A DNA stretch of 61,465 nucleotides from DASQGA01 sp035535315 (lineage in GTDB: Bacteria; Actinomycetota; Thermoleophilia; Gaiellales; Gaiellaceae), in assembly GCA_035535315.1 (NCBI GenBank), contig DATLQD010000098.1, positions 1-61,465 of the forward strand. Direction: 5' to 3'. Below are positions 7,110 to 15,610 of the stretch, piece after piece (position 1 is the first letter of the stretch; every line of letters begins with the position of its first letter). A program made the position numbers and the translations under genes. The notes below the pieces were generated by a model. That model saw nothing but the letters and a program-made list of their open reading frames with translations, was not told the DNA's origin and made no database searches.

Positions 7110-9062
7110 CTATCCCTTGGCGCCTTCCGGTGGCGGAGGTTGCATCGTCGCGCCCGGAAGCGGGAAGGGACGCGGCTGGGGCTGCGGCTTGCGCTCCGGC
7201 TTCTTCTCCGGCTCGGCCTCCGGCGCCTTCGGCTCCTCCTCGACGAACACGGTCTCGGGGGCTTCGCCCGCGAGCAAGCGCTCGAACTGGTCCTTATCGA
7301 TCGTCTCGCGCTCGATCAGAATCTCGGAGATCTTGTGCAGCTCCTCCATGTGCTCGCGCAGAACTCCTCGCGCGCGCTCGTGAGCTTCCTCGATGACACG
7401 GCGGATCTCGTCGTCGATCTCGCGGGCCATCTCCTCGGAGTAGTCGGGCTCGGAGCCCATGTCGCGGCCGAGGAACGGCATGTCGTGGTTCCGGCCGAGC
7501 ATGCGCGGCCCGAGCTTCTCGCTCATCCCGTAGCGCATGACCATGTGCTTCGAGGTCGAGGTGACTTTCTCGATGTCGTTCGCGGCGCCTGTGGTGACCT
7601 CGTGGAAGACGAGCTCCTCCGCTGCACGGCCGCCGAGGGTCATTGCGAGCTGGTCCATGAGCGCCGACTTCGTGGTCAGGAACTTGTCCTCTGCAGGCAG
7701 CGAGATCGTGTACCCGAGCGCTTGGCCGCGGCTGATGATCGAGATCTTGTGAACCGGGTCGCAGTGCGGCAGGTAGTGCCCGACGAGCGCGTGGCCCATC
7801 TCGTGGTAGGCGGTCACCTTCCGCTCGTGCTCCGAGAGGAGGCGTGTCTTCTTCTCCGGGCCCGCGATGACCCGCATGATCCCCTCTTCGAGCTCCAGCT
7901 CGCCAATTGTCTTCCGGCCCCGTCTGGCGGCCAGGAGGGCGGCCTCGTTGACCAGGTTCGCGAGGTCGGCGCCTGTGAAGCCCGGTGTCCCTGCAGCCAG
8001 CGTGTCCAGGTCGATGTTCGTGTCGATCGGCTTGCCCTTCGTGTGCACCTCGAGAATCTGGCGGCGTCCGATCCGATCCGGGCGGTCGACCACGATTTGG
8101 CGGTCGAAGCGGCCGGGGCGAAGAAGCGCCGGGTCGAGGATGTCGGGGCGGTTGGTGGCGGCGATCAGGATGATGTTGTCCTTCATCTCGAAGCCGTCCA
8201 TCTCGACGAGGAGCTGGTTGAGGGTCTGCTCGCGCTCGTCGTGGCCGCCGCCCAGGCCGGCGCCACGATGGCGGCCGACCGCGTCGATCTCGTCCATGAA
8301 GATGATGCAGGGGCTCGCCTGCTTGGCCTGCTCGAAGAGGTCGCGGACGCGCGAAGCACCGACGCCGACGAACATCTCGACGAAGTCGGAGCCCGAGATC
8401 GAGAAGAACGGGACGCCGGCCTCGCCCGCGACCGAGCGCGCGAGGAGCGTCTTCCCCGTTCCTGGAGGCCCGTAGAGGAGGACGCCCTTTGGGATTCGTG
8501 CGCCGAGCGCCTGGAACTTCTTGGGGTTCTCGAGGAACTCCTTGATCTCCTGGAGCTCCTCGACCGCCTCGTCGACGCCGGCTACGTCCTTGAAGGTGAT
8601 CTTCGGAGAGTCCGGGGCCATCCGCTTGGCGCGGCTCTTGCCGAAGGACATGACCTTGGAGCCGCCGCCCTGCACCTGGTTCATGAGGAAGATCCAGAAC
8701 CCGAAGAAGAGGACGAACGGGATCAGGTACGTAAGGATCGAGAGCCAAGCAGAGCTTCCGGTGCCCTTCGAATCGAACGCAACGTCGTTCGCAAGGAGCT
8801 TCTCCTCGAAGGCAGCCTCGGACTGGTCGCTCGGGTAGTTCGACTTGACCTTCTCGCCGCCCTGCAGAGTCGCCTCGATCGAGCGGCCCTTCGGGACGAA
8901 GAGGACACTCTGAACTTGGCCGGCCTCGACCTTCTGGATCAGGTCGCTGTAGGCAACCTTCGTCGACTCGCCGCGACTCGGGAGCAGCGTCTGCGAGGCC
9001 AGGTAGACCAGCAGGACGATGACGATGAGGGGGAAGAGTGCGCTGCGGAAGAAACGATTCAA
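7110..9062 (-). CDS. ftsH: ATP-dependent zinc metalloprotease FtsH
   Basis: FtsH is the membrane-anchored AAA+ protease that degrades misassembled membrane proteins. The 650-residue protein has a first membrane helix (~residues 8-25), an external domain, and a second helix at ~107-128. Walker A (GPPGTGKT) is at 198-205, followed by IIFMDEIDAVGRHRGAG, the SRH region NRPDILDPALLRPGRFDR, and the zinc motif HEMGH around residue 425. The C-terminal tail is Pro/Lys/Glu-rich. The start is TTG at 9062 with AAGGA about seven bases upstream. It is the last gene of the tilS-hpt-ftsH order common in Gram-positive bacteria. Confidence 0.97.
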   Translation of the reverse strand: MNRFFRSALFPLIVIVLLVYLASQTLLPSRGESTKVAYSDLIQKVEAGQVQSVLFVPKGRSIEATLQGGEKVKSNYPSDQSEAAFEEKLLANDVAFDSKGTGSSAWLSILTYLIPFVLFFGFWIFLMNQVQGGGSKVMSFGKSRAKRMAPDSPKITFKDVAGVDEAVEELQEIKEFLENPKKFQALGARIPKGVLLYGPPGTGKTLLARSVAGEAGVPFFSISGSDFVEMFVGVGASRVRDLFEQAKQASPCIIFMDEIDAVGRHRGAGLGGGHDEREQTLNQLLVEMDGFEMKDNIILIAATNRPDILDPALLRPGRFDRQIVVDRPDRIGRRQILEVHTKGKPIDTNIDLDTLAAGTPGFTGADLANLVNEAALLAARRGRKTIGELELEEGIMRVIAGPEKKTRLLSEHERKVTAYHEMGHALVGHYLPHCDPVHKISIISRGQALGYTISLPAEDKFLTTKSALMDQLAMTLGGRAAEELVFHEVTTGAANDIEKVTSTSKHMVMRYGMSEKLGPRMLGRNHDMPFLGRDMGSEPDYSEEMAREIDDEIRRVIEEAHERARGVLREHMEELHKISEILIERETIDKDQFERLLAGEAPETVFVEEEPKAPEAEPEKKPERKPQPQPRPFPLPGATMQPPPPEGAKG

Positions 9063-9098
9063 AACTGTCCTTGGATCACGGCAAAGGGTAGCAGTGTG

Positions 9099-9689
9099 CT
9101 ATTCGGCCACCGGACTCCGGTGGATGTCCTGTCCGTTCTCCCCGTCGGCGATGAGATCCTCCCGCAAGACACCGATGTAGGGGAGATTTCGGTAACGCTC
9201 GGCGAAGTCCAGCCCATAGCCGATTACGAAGCGGTTCGGGATCTCGAAGCCCACGTACCGGCACTCGACGTCGTTCTCCCGCCGGTCGGGCTTCGTGAGG
9301 AGCGCGCAGATCTCGACCGACGCGGGGTGGCGGGCCTCGAGATTGCGCAGCAGGTAGGAGAGCGTCAGGCCGGAGTCGACAATGTCCTCGACAATCACGA
9401 CGTTTCGGTTCTCGATCGGCATGTCCAGGTCCTTCAAGATCCTGACGACGCCCGAGGAGTCGACGCCCGCCCCGTAGCTCGAGATCGCCATGAAGTCGAC
9501 CTCGCACGGAAGGTCGATCTGACGCATGAGGTCGGCCATGAAGAAGATGGCGCCCTTCAGGACTCCGATCAGAAGGAGGTCACGGTCGCGGTAATCGGCT
9601 GAGATCTCGGCGCCGAGCTCGGCGACTCGCGCCTGAAGGGCGGCCTCATCGACGAGGATCTCCTCGACCCCGTCCGTCAGCTCGGTCAC
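9099..9689 (-). CDS. hpt: Hypoxanthine phosphoribosyltransferase
   Basis: The enzyme salvages hypoxanthine and guanine with PRPP. The PRPP loop VVIVEDIVDSGLTL, the pyrophosphate loop GVLKGAIFF, and the C-terminal YVGFEIPNRFVIGYGLDF are all characteristic of bacterial Hpt. The 196 residues start at GTG 9689, 11 bp after the tilS stop. The tilS-hpt-ftsH arrangement supports the call, and co-transcription is likely. Confidence 0.96.
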   Translation of the reverse strand: MTELTDGVEEILVDEAALQARVAELGAEISADYRDRDLLLIGVLKGAIFFMADLMRQIDLPCEVDFMAISSYGAGVDSSGVVRILKDLDMPIENRNVVIVEDIVDSGLTLSYLLRNLEARHPASVEICALLTKPDRRENDVECRYVGFEIPNRFVIGYGLDFAERYRNLPYIGVLREDLIADGENGQDIHRSPVAE

Positions 9690-9700
9690 CGGGCTCTGGC

Positions 9701-10702
9701 TCAGGTCTCGCTCCTCGTGGCGCTAACAGCGCCCTCCCAGCCCGGGGCGCTTGCGATCCCCGGCACTGCGACGACCTCGTCTCCCTTGACCACGAGCGGC
9801 CAGGCCTCGCGCTCCGACCGCGGCACCTTCGCGTCCACGAACAGATCCTGCACCTTCTTGGAGCGGCGTGCGAGGCGGTCACCCGCCCGCCAGCCCCGGA
9901 CCTGGAGGCCGGAGACCGACGTCTCGATCGTCCAGCCGCCCCATCGGACCGGGCCCTCGAGCGCGACCGGGCCTCGCTCGAGCCAGATCGATTCGTATTC
10001 CCGAACCGCAATCCGGCCCTCCCCCAGGTCGACCCGGCGCGAGCCTCCAGGCGCCGAGAGCAGCTCGGCAAGCGCACGCTCGACCGGGCGGGGGAGAGAT
10101 CGGTGCTCCTCGAGTGCAGCCAGGAGATTGCGCTCGGCACCCGGGTGTAGCCGCCTGAGCGCCGGGAGGATCTCGCTGCGGATGAGCCCGCGCTTCGTGT
10201 CCGAATTCGAGCTGTCGACACGGAACTCGAGACCCTCAGCCCGGCAATAGGCTTCGGTCTCCTCGCGCCAGAGGGTCAAGAGCGGTCGCACGACCCGATC
10301 CTTGCGCCGGACGCGGATGCCCGTTGCCGTCCCGCTCGAGGCGAGCCGGAAGAGAACTGTCTCGACCTGATCCGAGGCAGTGTGCCCGGTGGCCCTGAGC
10401 CGCTCCGGAGCGAAGGAGTAGCGAAGCTCGCGAAGCTCTTCCTCGGTCCGTCCGGGCGCGTCGACCACGCGGGCCCCGAGCCGCTCACGGCAGAAACGGG
10501 CGTCCTCGTCGGACTCGGCGCCACGGAGCCCGTGGTTCACATGCAGGCTCTCGACCACGTATCCGAGCGCGCGGAGCGCGTGCCAGAGGCAGGTGGAGTC
10601 CGGACCGCCCGAGACGAGGCAGAGAACGTCGCCGCCCGACGGGATCAGCTCGTGCCGGCGGACGTGCTCCTCGATGCGACTCCGGAGCGACGCCGTATCC
10701 AC
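9701..10702 (-). CDS. tilS: tRNA(Ile)-lysidine synthase
   Basis: TilS attaches lysine to C34 of the CAU-anticodon tRNA-Ile, changing it to read AUA. The PP-loop SGGPDS is at residues 31-36, followed by ESLHVNHGLRG, CRERLGARV and the GHTASDQVETVLFRL motif. The 333 residues include the C-terminal domain in shortened form (RAGDRLARRSKKVQDLFVDA). It starts at GTG 10702 and leads the tilS-hpt-ftsH operon. Confidence 0.95.
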   Translation of the reverse strand: MDTASLRSRIEEHVRRHELIPSGGDVLCLVSGGPDSTCLWHALRALGYVVESLHVNHGLRGAESDEDARFCRERLGARVVDAPGRTEEELRELRYSFAPERLRATGHTASDQVETVLFRLASSGTATGIRVRRKDRVVRPLLTLWREETEAYCRAEGLEFRVDSSNSDTKRGLIRSEILPALRRLHPGAERNLLAALEEHRSLPRPVERALAELLSAPGGSRRVDLGEGRIAVREYESIWLERGPVALEGPVRWGGWTIETSVSGLQVRGWRAGDRLARRSKKVQDLFVDAKVPRSEREAWPLVVKGDEVVAVPGIASAPGWEGAVSATRSET

Positions 10703-10750
10703 GCGCCCATTCTAGAGTAGAGCCGTTCCGTTCTCGGTCCGCTTGATGGT

Positions 10751-11218
10751 CTAGAGGAGGGGTGCAACGTCGCAGCCGCGCTTCGCGAGCTCGGGCTGCG
10801 CCTCCACCAGGATCTCGCGGGCGAAGTTGGCGAGGCCGTAGGCGCGGAACATCCGCTTGCCGGCGTCGGGCTTGCCGCTGGCGAGATGCGCGACCGCGTC
10901 CCCGTACTCGAGGAACATCGCGTCGATCAGGGCCTGGGCGCGCCGAAGCGAGGGGTCGTGTGGTTCCGTGTAAGCCACGCGCTTGGCCGCGTTTCGGGCC
11001 TGCGCGACCATCTCGGCCGGATCGATCGCACCGTCCTGGTAGCCCGAGGCCCAGATCCCGAGCGCCGTCATGTTGAGGCCTGCGGTCTGGATGAAGCGCT
11101 TGTCCAGGGCTCCACACGAATGTCCCGCCGACGCCTGTGAGCTGGTGCAGGCACCGGCCGTCAGGGCAAAGGCGACCACTGCCGCAGAGAGGCCAAGCCG
11201 ACGCACTCCCCCAATCAT
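10751..11218 (-). CDS. Putative lipoprotein of unknown function
   Basis: This protein of 155 residues has a lipoprotein signal: a basic start (MIGGVRRLG), a hydrophobic core, and the lipobox LTAGAC near residue 24. It should be anchored outside the membrane. The mature part is largely helical, with two later cysteines (SCGALDK, RGCDVAPLL) that may form a disulfide. I do not recognise a family. It is transcribed toward tilS with a 48-bp gap, and downstream of the GNAT gene on the same strand with a 68-bp gap. Confidence 0.7.
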   Translation of the reverse strand: MIGGVRRLGLSAAVVAFALTAGACTSSQASAGHSCGALDKRFIQTAGLNMTALGIWASGYQDGAIDPAEMVAQARNAAKRVAYTEPHDPSLRRAQALIDAMFLEYGDAVAHLASGKPDAGKRMFRAYGLANFAREILVEAQPELAKRGCDVAPLL

Positions 11219-11286
11219 CGGGTCGAGACGGCAACGCGACTATGACCCGCATGAGTGACCCTCGATCGAGGCAGGGCTTCGGGGCT

Positions 11287-12072
11287 CTACGGGAAGATGA
11301 GCGAGCGGTACACGATCGTTCGACGCATACCGACGGTGTCGTAGAGGGCGATGGCAGCGGTGTTCTCGGGCCGCACGAAGAGGCAGATTGCGGGGGTCCG
11401 CTCCAGGAGGAGCCGGCAGAGATCCCGTAAGCCTCGCTTCGCATTCCCGAGACCTCGCTGCCGGGGATCGACCCAGACCTGCTGGAGCTGCACGGCCCTG
11501 TCCGTCCAAGCCGACGCCTCGGCCTTGAAGAGGATGTCGTCACCGTCCCGCCAGACCCAGCTGCGCCCCTGCTCGATCTGCACCCGCGTGCGCCACTCGA
11601 AGAGCGCAGGGTCACGTGCGTAGGCATCGACGCCCACCTCTTCGAGGTACGCCGAAGCGGACGCGCGGACGAGCAGGTCGAGGTCGCTGAGGCGGGCCGG
11701 CCGCAACCCGCTTACTCCGGCCTGAGGCGGTTCCTCGAGGACGTAGACGGGTTGGCCTGGACGATCGTCAAGGGGCTCGGGCATCCGGTCGCGAAGGACG
11801 GACCACAGGCCGGTGACGGCTGACTCCTCCCCGACCATCATCCGCGGGTCTCCACGGGACGCGAGATCGGCGAAGGCCGCAGTCTGCGGGCCGGAAGGGA
11901 CCAGGTTCGCGCCGATGTGGCAGAGGCTCGTCAGCCTGTCGTCCTCCTGGATCGCGACGAAGCGCCCGAGGCCGCGCCGCGCAACGTCCTCGAGGAAAAC
12001 ACGCTCGATCGGATCCTCGGCGCAGAAGGCGAGGACGTCTTCGATGTCGGGCCTCTTCACGAGCCGGGCCAT
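11287..12072 (-). CDS. GNAT-family N-acetyltransferase with DUF4081-type N-terminal domain
   Basis: The C-terminal ~140 residues form a GNAT fold. The acetyl-CoA loop is VWVDPRQRGLGNAKRGL, followed by CLFVRPENTAAIALYDTVGM, in which the Asn and Tyr are typical of motif B. The N-terminal ~115 residues (DVLAFCAEDPIERVFLEDV; RFVAIQEDDRLTSLCHIGAN) match the DUF4081 half-domain seen in actinobacterial two-domain GNATs. The substrate is unknown. The ATG at 12072 faces the divergent phosphorylase gene across 25 bp, so they must share a very compact promoter region. Confidence 0.85.
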   Translation of the reverse strand: MARLVKRPDIEDVLAFCAEDPIERVFLEDVARRGLGRFVAIQEDDRLTSLCHIGANLVPSGPQTAAFADLASRGDPRMMVGEESAVTGLWSVLRDRMPEPLDDRPGQPVYVLEEPPQAGVSGLRPARLSDLDLLVRASASAYLEEVGVDAYARDPALFEWRTRVQIEQGRSWVWRDGDDILFKAEASAWTDRAVQLQQVWVDPRQRGLGNAKRGLRDLCRLLLERTPAICLFVRPENTAAIALYDTVGMRRTIVYRSLIFP

Positions 12073-12097
12073 GGCGAGACGATAGTAGGGTGCGCGC

Positions 12098-12814
12098 GTG
12101 CCGATCCACGTTCGAGCCGAGCCGGGTGACTACGCAGAGGCGTGCCTACTCCCCGGCGACCCGTTGCGGGCGAAGCACATCGCCGAGACCTTCCTCGAGG
12201 ATGTGGTGCAGCGAAACTCGGAGCGCGGCATGCTCGGCTTCTCGGGCACGTTCCGCGGACGGCCGGTGTCCGTGCAATCGACCGGGATGGGGTGCCCCTC
12301 GGCCGCGATCGTGGTCGAGGAGCTGATCCAGCTGGGCGTTAAGCGGCTCCTTCGCGTCGGGACCTGCGGCGGCTTGCAGCCAGACCTCAAGCTCGGCGAC
12401 CTGATCGTGGCGCTCTCGGCCGTTCCCGCCGACGGCACCGCGCGGCACTACACGGGCGGCGAGCCCCACGCGCCGACAGCCGACTGGGAGCTCATCCACG
12501 GGGCCGTGCATGCGGCCAAGGAGCTTGACCGCCGTGTGCGGATCGGGCCGATCGTGTCGAGCGACGTCTTCTACGACCCGGACAAGGGCCGGGCCCAACG
12601 CTGGTCGGACCGCGGCATCCTCGCCGTCGAGATGGAGGCGGCCGTCCTCTTCACCGTCGGCGCGCTCCGCAAGGTTCAGGCGGGCTGTCTCCTGACCGTC
12701 AGCGACGTGGTCGTCGAGGGCGAGTTCCAGCGGATCAGCGACGAGGATCTGCGGGCCGCCGTCGACCAGATGACCGAGCTCGCTCTCGCGACAGTGACCG
12801 TGGACTCCCATTGA
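12098..12814 (+). CDS. deoD: Purine nucleoside phosphorylase (DeoD/uridine phosphorylase superfamily)
   Basis: The enzyme cleaves nucleosides with phosphate for base salvage. The 238-residue protein has CLLPGDPLRAKHIAE, the phosphate-binding VQSTGMGCPSAAIV, LRVGTCGGLQPDLKLGDL, and the ribose-contacting EMEAAVLFTVGA, all as in hexameric DeoD-type enzymes. Choice of purine over uridine as substrate is inference from overall similarity. It starts at GTG 12098. Its TGA overlaps the next gene's TTG start (TTGA), indicating coupled translation. Confidence 0.88.
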   Translation: MPIHVRAEPGDYAEACLLPGDPLRAKHIAETFLEDVVQRNSERGMLGFSGTFRGRPVSVQSTGMGCPSAAIVVEELIQLGVKRLLRVGTCGGLQPDLKLGDLIVALSAVPADGTARHYTGGEPHAPTADWELIHGAVHAAKELDRRVRIGPIVSSDVFYDPDKGRAQRWSDRGILAVEMEAAVLFTVGALRKVQAGCLLTVSDVVVEGEFQRISDEDLRAAVDQMTELALATVTVDSH

Positions 12815-13743
12815 GCGCCCCGGCCCTGGGGCCGGTCGTCTTCCTCGTCAACCCGGCCTCCGCGAACGGCTCCACCGGCCGGCGTTGGCCGGAGATCGCG
12901 AAGCGCGCGGCGACCGCCGGGCTCGTGGGCAAGACGCTCGTCAGCGAGCGCCCTGGTCAGCTCGTCGAACTGGCGCAGCGCGCGGCGGCGGGCGGGGCCG
13001 GGCTCTTGGTCGCGGTTGGTGGCGACGGCACCGTCCACGAGGTCGTGAACGGCCTGATCCGCTCCGGCCGCTCGGGGGACGTGGACCTCGCCGTGCTCTC
13101 CCGCGGGACAGGCAAGGACTTCGTGCGTAGCCTCCGCATTCCCGGCGACCTCGACCAGGCGATCGAGACGGCGCGCGCCGGCAAGGCACGAGTGGTGGAC
13201 GTCGGCGTTGCACGCTTCACAGGCCTCGACGGCTCGCCCGCGGAGGCCTACTTCGCCAACTTCGCCGGAGCAGGGATCAGCGGCTCGATCGCCCGGCGCG
13301 CCAATGCCTCCACGAAGGCTCTGGGGGGGAAAGCGTCGTTCATGTGGTCGACGGTGGCTGTCTTCACGCGCTGGAAAAGCGCCGAGATGACCGTCGACAT
13401 CGACGGTGCCCCCCACTCGGGCCGCATGTTCGAGGTACTGGCGATGAACGGGGATTACACGGCCGGAGGCATGTGGATGGCGCCCGAGGCGAAGGCGGAC
13501 GACGGCCTCTTCGACGTGGTCCTGATCGGCGACGTCACCAAGCTCGACTTTGTCCTCACGTTTCCGAAGATCTACCGGGGCCGCCACGTCGGCCACCCGA
13601 AGATCGAGCACCTCCGGGGCCGGGCCGTCACGATCGACTCGACGACCCCGCTCCCCATTGCGCTCGACGGCGAGCAGCCCGGAACGACACCGGTGACCTT
13701 CGAGATCGTGCCGCACGCCCTGCGGCTTCGCGTTCCCGCCTAG
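12811..13743 (+). CDS. Diacylglycerol kinase-family lipid kinase (DgkB/YegS type)
   Basis: The protein of 310 residues has the NAD-kinase-like DAGK catalytic fold: VFLVNPASANGSTGRRW at the N-terminus, the glycine loop LVAVGGDGTVHEVVNG, and a C-terminal VTFEIVPHALRLRV strand. It probably phosphorylates diacylglycerol or a related lipid for phospholipid recycling. The usual GTGNDF motif reads GTGKDF here, a substitution of the conserved Asn. It starts with TTG overlapping the deoD stop. It converges on the phasin-like gene with 3 bp between the stops. Confidence 0.87.
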   Translation: MSAPALGPVVFLVNPASANGSTGRRWPEIAKRAATAGLVGKTLVSERPGQLVELAQRAAAGGAGLLVAVGGDGTVHEVVNGLIRSGRSGDVDLAVLSRGTGKDFVRSLRIPGDLDQAIETARAGKARVVDVGVARFTGLDGSPAEAYFANFAGAGISGSIARRANASTKALGGKASFMWSTVAVFTRWKSAEMTVDIDGAPHSGRMFEVLAMNGDYTAGGMWMAPEAKADDGLFDVVLIGDVTKLDFVLTFPKIYRGRHVGHPKIEHLRGRAVTIDSTTPLPIALDGEQPGTTPVTFEIVPHALRLRVPA

Positions 13744-13746
13744 CTT

Positions 13747-14181
13747 CTAGGCGGCGGTGCCGCCGCGCGCGCCACCGCCGAGCGCCCCGCCGGCCGGGGG
13801 CGCAGCCGCCTGGTCGGTCTTCGATCCGGCGGAGGCCCTCTTCTTCCGCGTGGCGGACGACCGCGTCTTCTTCGTCTCAGCCCGCTTCGTGGTCGGCGTG
13901 ATTCCCGCTGCGCTCTCGATCTTCGCTAGGCGCTTCTCGAGGCTCTCCAGGCGCTTCTGGAGGTCGCGGACGTCGTCTACCGGGGCGAGGCCGATCCCCT
14001 GCAAGGCTGCGCGCGAGGTGACGTCGAGCTTGCCCTTTGCGTTCGCGGCTCGTGAGAGCGCCTCTGTCACGCGCTCGTTCCGGCCGAGCTCGTCCATGAG
14101 CCTGGTCAGTGCCTCTTCGCCTTTGCCGGCCAAGCGGCCAACCACGCCGCCGTTCTCTTCCTTCTTGGTCTTGGTCGCCAT
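13747..14181 (-). CDS. Phasin-like/PHA-granule-associated-like protein with basic tail
   Basis: The true start is ATG 14181 with GGGAGG about six bases upstream; a longer open frame upstream is Arg-rich noise. The 144-residue protein has a helical region (KGEEALTRLMDELGRNERV, residues ~15-33) and a coiled coil (LQKRLESLEKRLAKIES, ~72-88), then a Lys/Ala/Thr-rich tail (TKRAETKKTRSSATRKKRAS) ending in Gly/Ala/Pro repeats. Phasins and nucleoid-associated proteins share this helix-plus-basic-tail design. I cannot choose between granule and DNA binding, and no PHA synthase is in the window. Confidence 0.6.
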   Translation of the reverse strand: MATKTKKEENGGVVGRLAGKGEEALTRLMDELGRNERVTEALSRAANAKGKLDVTSRAALQGIGLAPVDDVRDLQKRLESLEKRLAKIESAAGITPTTKRAETKKTRSSATRKKRASAGSKTDQAAAPPAGGALGGGARGGTAA

Positions 14182-14237
14182 GGGCCTCCCTTGTTCGGAC
14201 GTCCAAAGGACGATACCCGAGCAACCAGCTGGGACAA

Positions 14238-15122
14238 TCACGAACCTGGCGCGACGCGGCGGCGGACGACGAAGCGAGCGCCGAGCGCAGCGAGACCGAG
14301 CAGGAGGAGAATGGGTGCGATCGTCGCGACGGCGACGAAGGTGCGTCCGGCGACGTACGCGAAGGCCTCCGCGCCGTCCTTCCATGTCTCGACGATGCCG
14401 TCCTTTCCGGCCGCTGCGACCGGGAGCCGCTCGCGGAGGTTGACAGAGATCGTGGCGAAGGACGTCTGGTCGTCGAGGTAGCGAAGCCGCCCGCGCGTCT
14501 CCTCGAGCTGGAGCTGCGTGTCGTTCAGCTTCGACTGGACCGCCAGCGCCGCCGGCACGCTCTCCGCGCGCTCGAGCAGCACCAGGAGCTGGCGTTCCAC
14601 GGCCTCGAGATGGCGCTTCCTCGATTGCAGGTCAACGAACTCGGCTGAAACCTCCTGGGCGTTTTCCTGCCGCCCGTCCAGGCGCCCGACGCCTCCCAGC
14701 TCTCTCATCACCGTCTCATAGCTCCGCGCCGGAACGCGCAGGACGAGCGAGCCATTCATGAGGCGCTTCTCCCCCTGGCTCTGATTGGAGCTGACGACGA
14801 AGCCGCCAGTCGCAGCAGCGATCGTACGCGCCTCGTCGACGGCCCCCTGGAAGTCACCCCGGCGGACAGAGAGGCGGACGGAGGCCATCTTGATGATCCG
14901 GGGGCCGATCCCCGGAATATCTGGGCCTCCACTGGCGTTCGGGGCAGTTTCATCCGCCGCCAGGGAACGACGATCGCTCTCCGCGGTGCCGGTGCCGCCG
15001 GACGAGAATTCGGCGGCTACATCACCGTCACCGCTCGAACTCGCGCCGTCGTCGCCGCCGCTGCAGGCCGCCAGTGCCATCGCTGTGATGGAGAGAAAGA
15101 GAATCGGGAGCAGTCGTCGCAT
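14238..15122 (-). CDS. DUF4349-family lipoprotein
   Basis: The start is ATG 15122 with GAGGAGG seven bases upstream. The signal MRRLLPILFLSITAMALAAC ends in a lipobox cysteine, then a Ser/Gly/Asp-rich linker. The DUF4349 core follows (MASVRLSVRRGDFQGAVDEA; GSLVLRVPARSYETVMREL; AQEVSAEFVDLQSRKRHLEA), with a coiled coil and YLDDQTSFATISVNL, and a C-terminal membrane helix (ATIAPILLLLGLAALGARFV) with a basic end. The protein is therefore tethered at both ends, outside the cell. The family function is unknown. It is divergent from the thioesterase (61 bp). Confidence 0.87.
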   Translation of the reverse strand: MRRLLPILFLSITAMALAACSGGDDGASSSGDGDVAAEFSSGGTGTAESDRRSLAADETAPNASGGPDIPGIGPRIIKMASVRLSVRRGDFQGAVDEARTIAAATGGFVVSSNQSQGEKRLMNGSLVLRVPARSYETVMRELGGVGRLDGRQENAQEVSAEFVDLQSRKRHLEAVERQLLVLLERAESVPAALAVQSKLNDTQLQLEETRGRLRYLDDQTSFATISVNLRERLPVAAAGKDGIVETWKDGAEAFAYVAGRTFVAVATIAPILLLLGLAALGARFVVRRRVAPGS

Positions 15123-15183
15123 GAAGTCCTCCTCAGGGTTGTGCTTGCTCCGACTCCCACCCGCCTGCCAAAGTTCCCGCGCC

Positions 15184-15609
15184 GTGGAGGACTTCCGCTT
15201 CGCCACCGACCTCCGAGTTCGCTTCAGCGAGACAGATGCACAGGGCGTGGTGCACAACGCCGTCTATCTCGTCTGGTTCGAGATCGCCCGGATCGCGTAC
15301 CTCGCCCGCTTCCGGGGCGGATACCGCGGGCTTCGGGAGGAGGACGGCGTCGATGCGACCACTGTCGAGAGCCATGTCCGCTACCTGGCGCCTGCCGCCT
15401 TCGACGACGAGGTGCGCGTCCACGCCCGGGTGAGCGACGTTCGCGGGGCCCGGTTTCGCTTCGACTACGTGATCGAACGGACGAGCGAGCCGACTGGCGT
15501 GCTCGCCGACGGCTGGACGACACATGCCTGCGTGGACTCGCGCGCGCTGCGGCCCACTCGGATGCCCTCCTGGCTCGCCGAGGCCATCCGCAAAGCCGAA
15601 GCCGGGTGA
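15184..15609 (+). CDS. Acyl-CoA thioesterase (YbgC/FadM-type hotdog)
   Basis: The protein of 141 residues has the single hotdog fold with the 4-hydroxybenzoyl-CoA thioesterase signature: RFSETDAQGVVHNAVYLVWF, whose Asp is the catalytic position, then RIAYLARFRGGYRGL and the central VESHVRYLAPAAFDDEVRV. It hydrolyses an acyl-CoA, but the chain length cannot be told from sequence. I chose GTG 15184 because it begins at the first strand (EDFRFATDLRVRFSE). No good ribosome-binding site precedes it, so it may be leaderless. Its stop almost abuts the convergent vanW-type gene. Confidence 0.87.
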   Translation: MEDFRFATDLRVRFSETDAQGVVHNAVYLVWFEIARIAYLARFRGGYRGLREEDGVDATTVESHVRYLAPAAFDDEVRVHARVSDVRGARFRFDYVIERTSEPTGVLADGWTTHACVDSRALRPTRMPSWLAEAIRKAEAG

Positions 15610-15610
15610 G

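Noticed and set aside
7140..9602. 820-codon open frame on the plus strand opposite ftsH and hpt
   Set aside because: It is antisense to two well-supported genes, has no recognisable domain, and follows from third-position GC bias.
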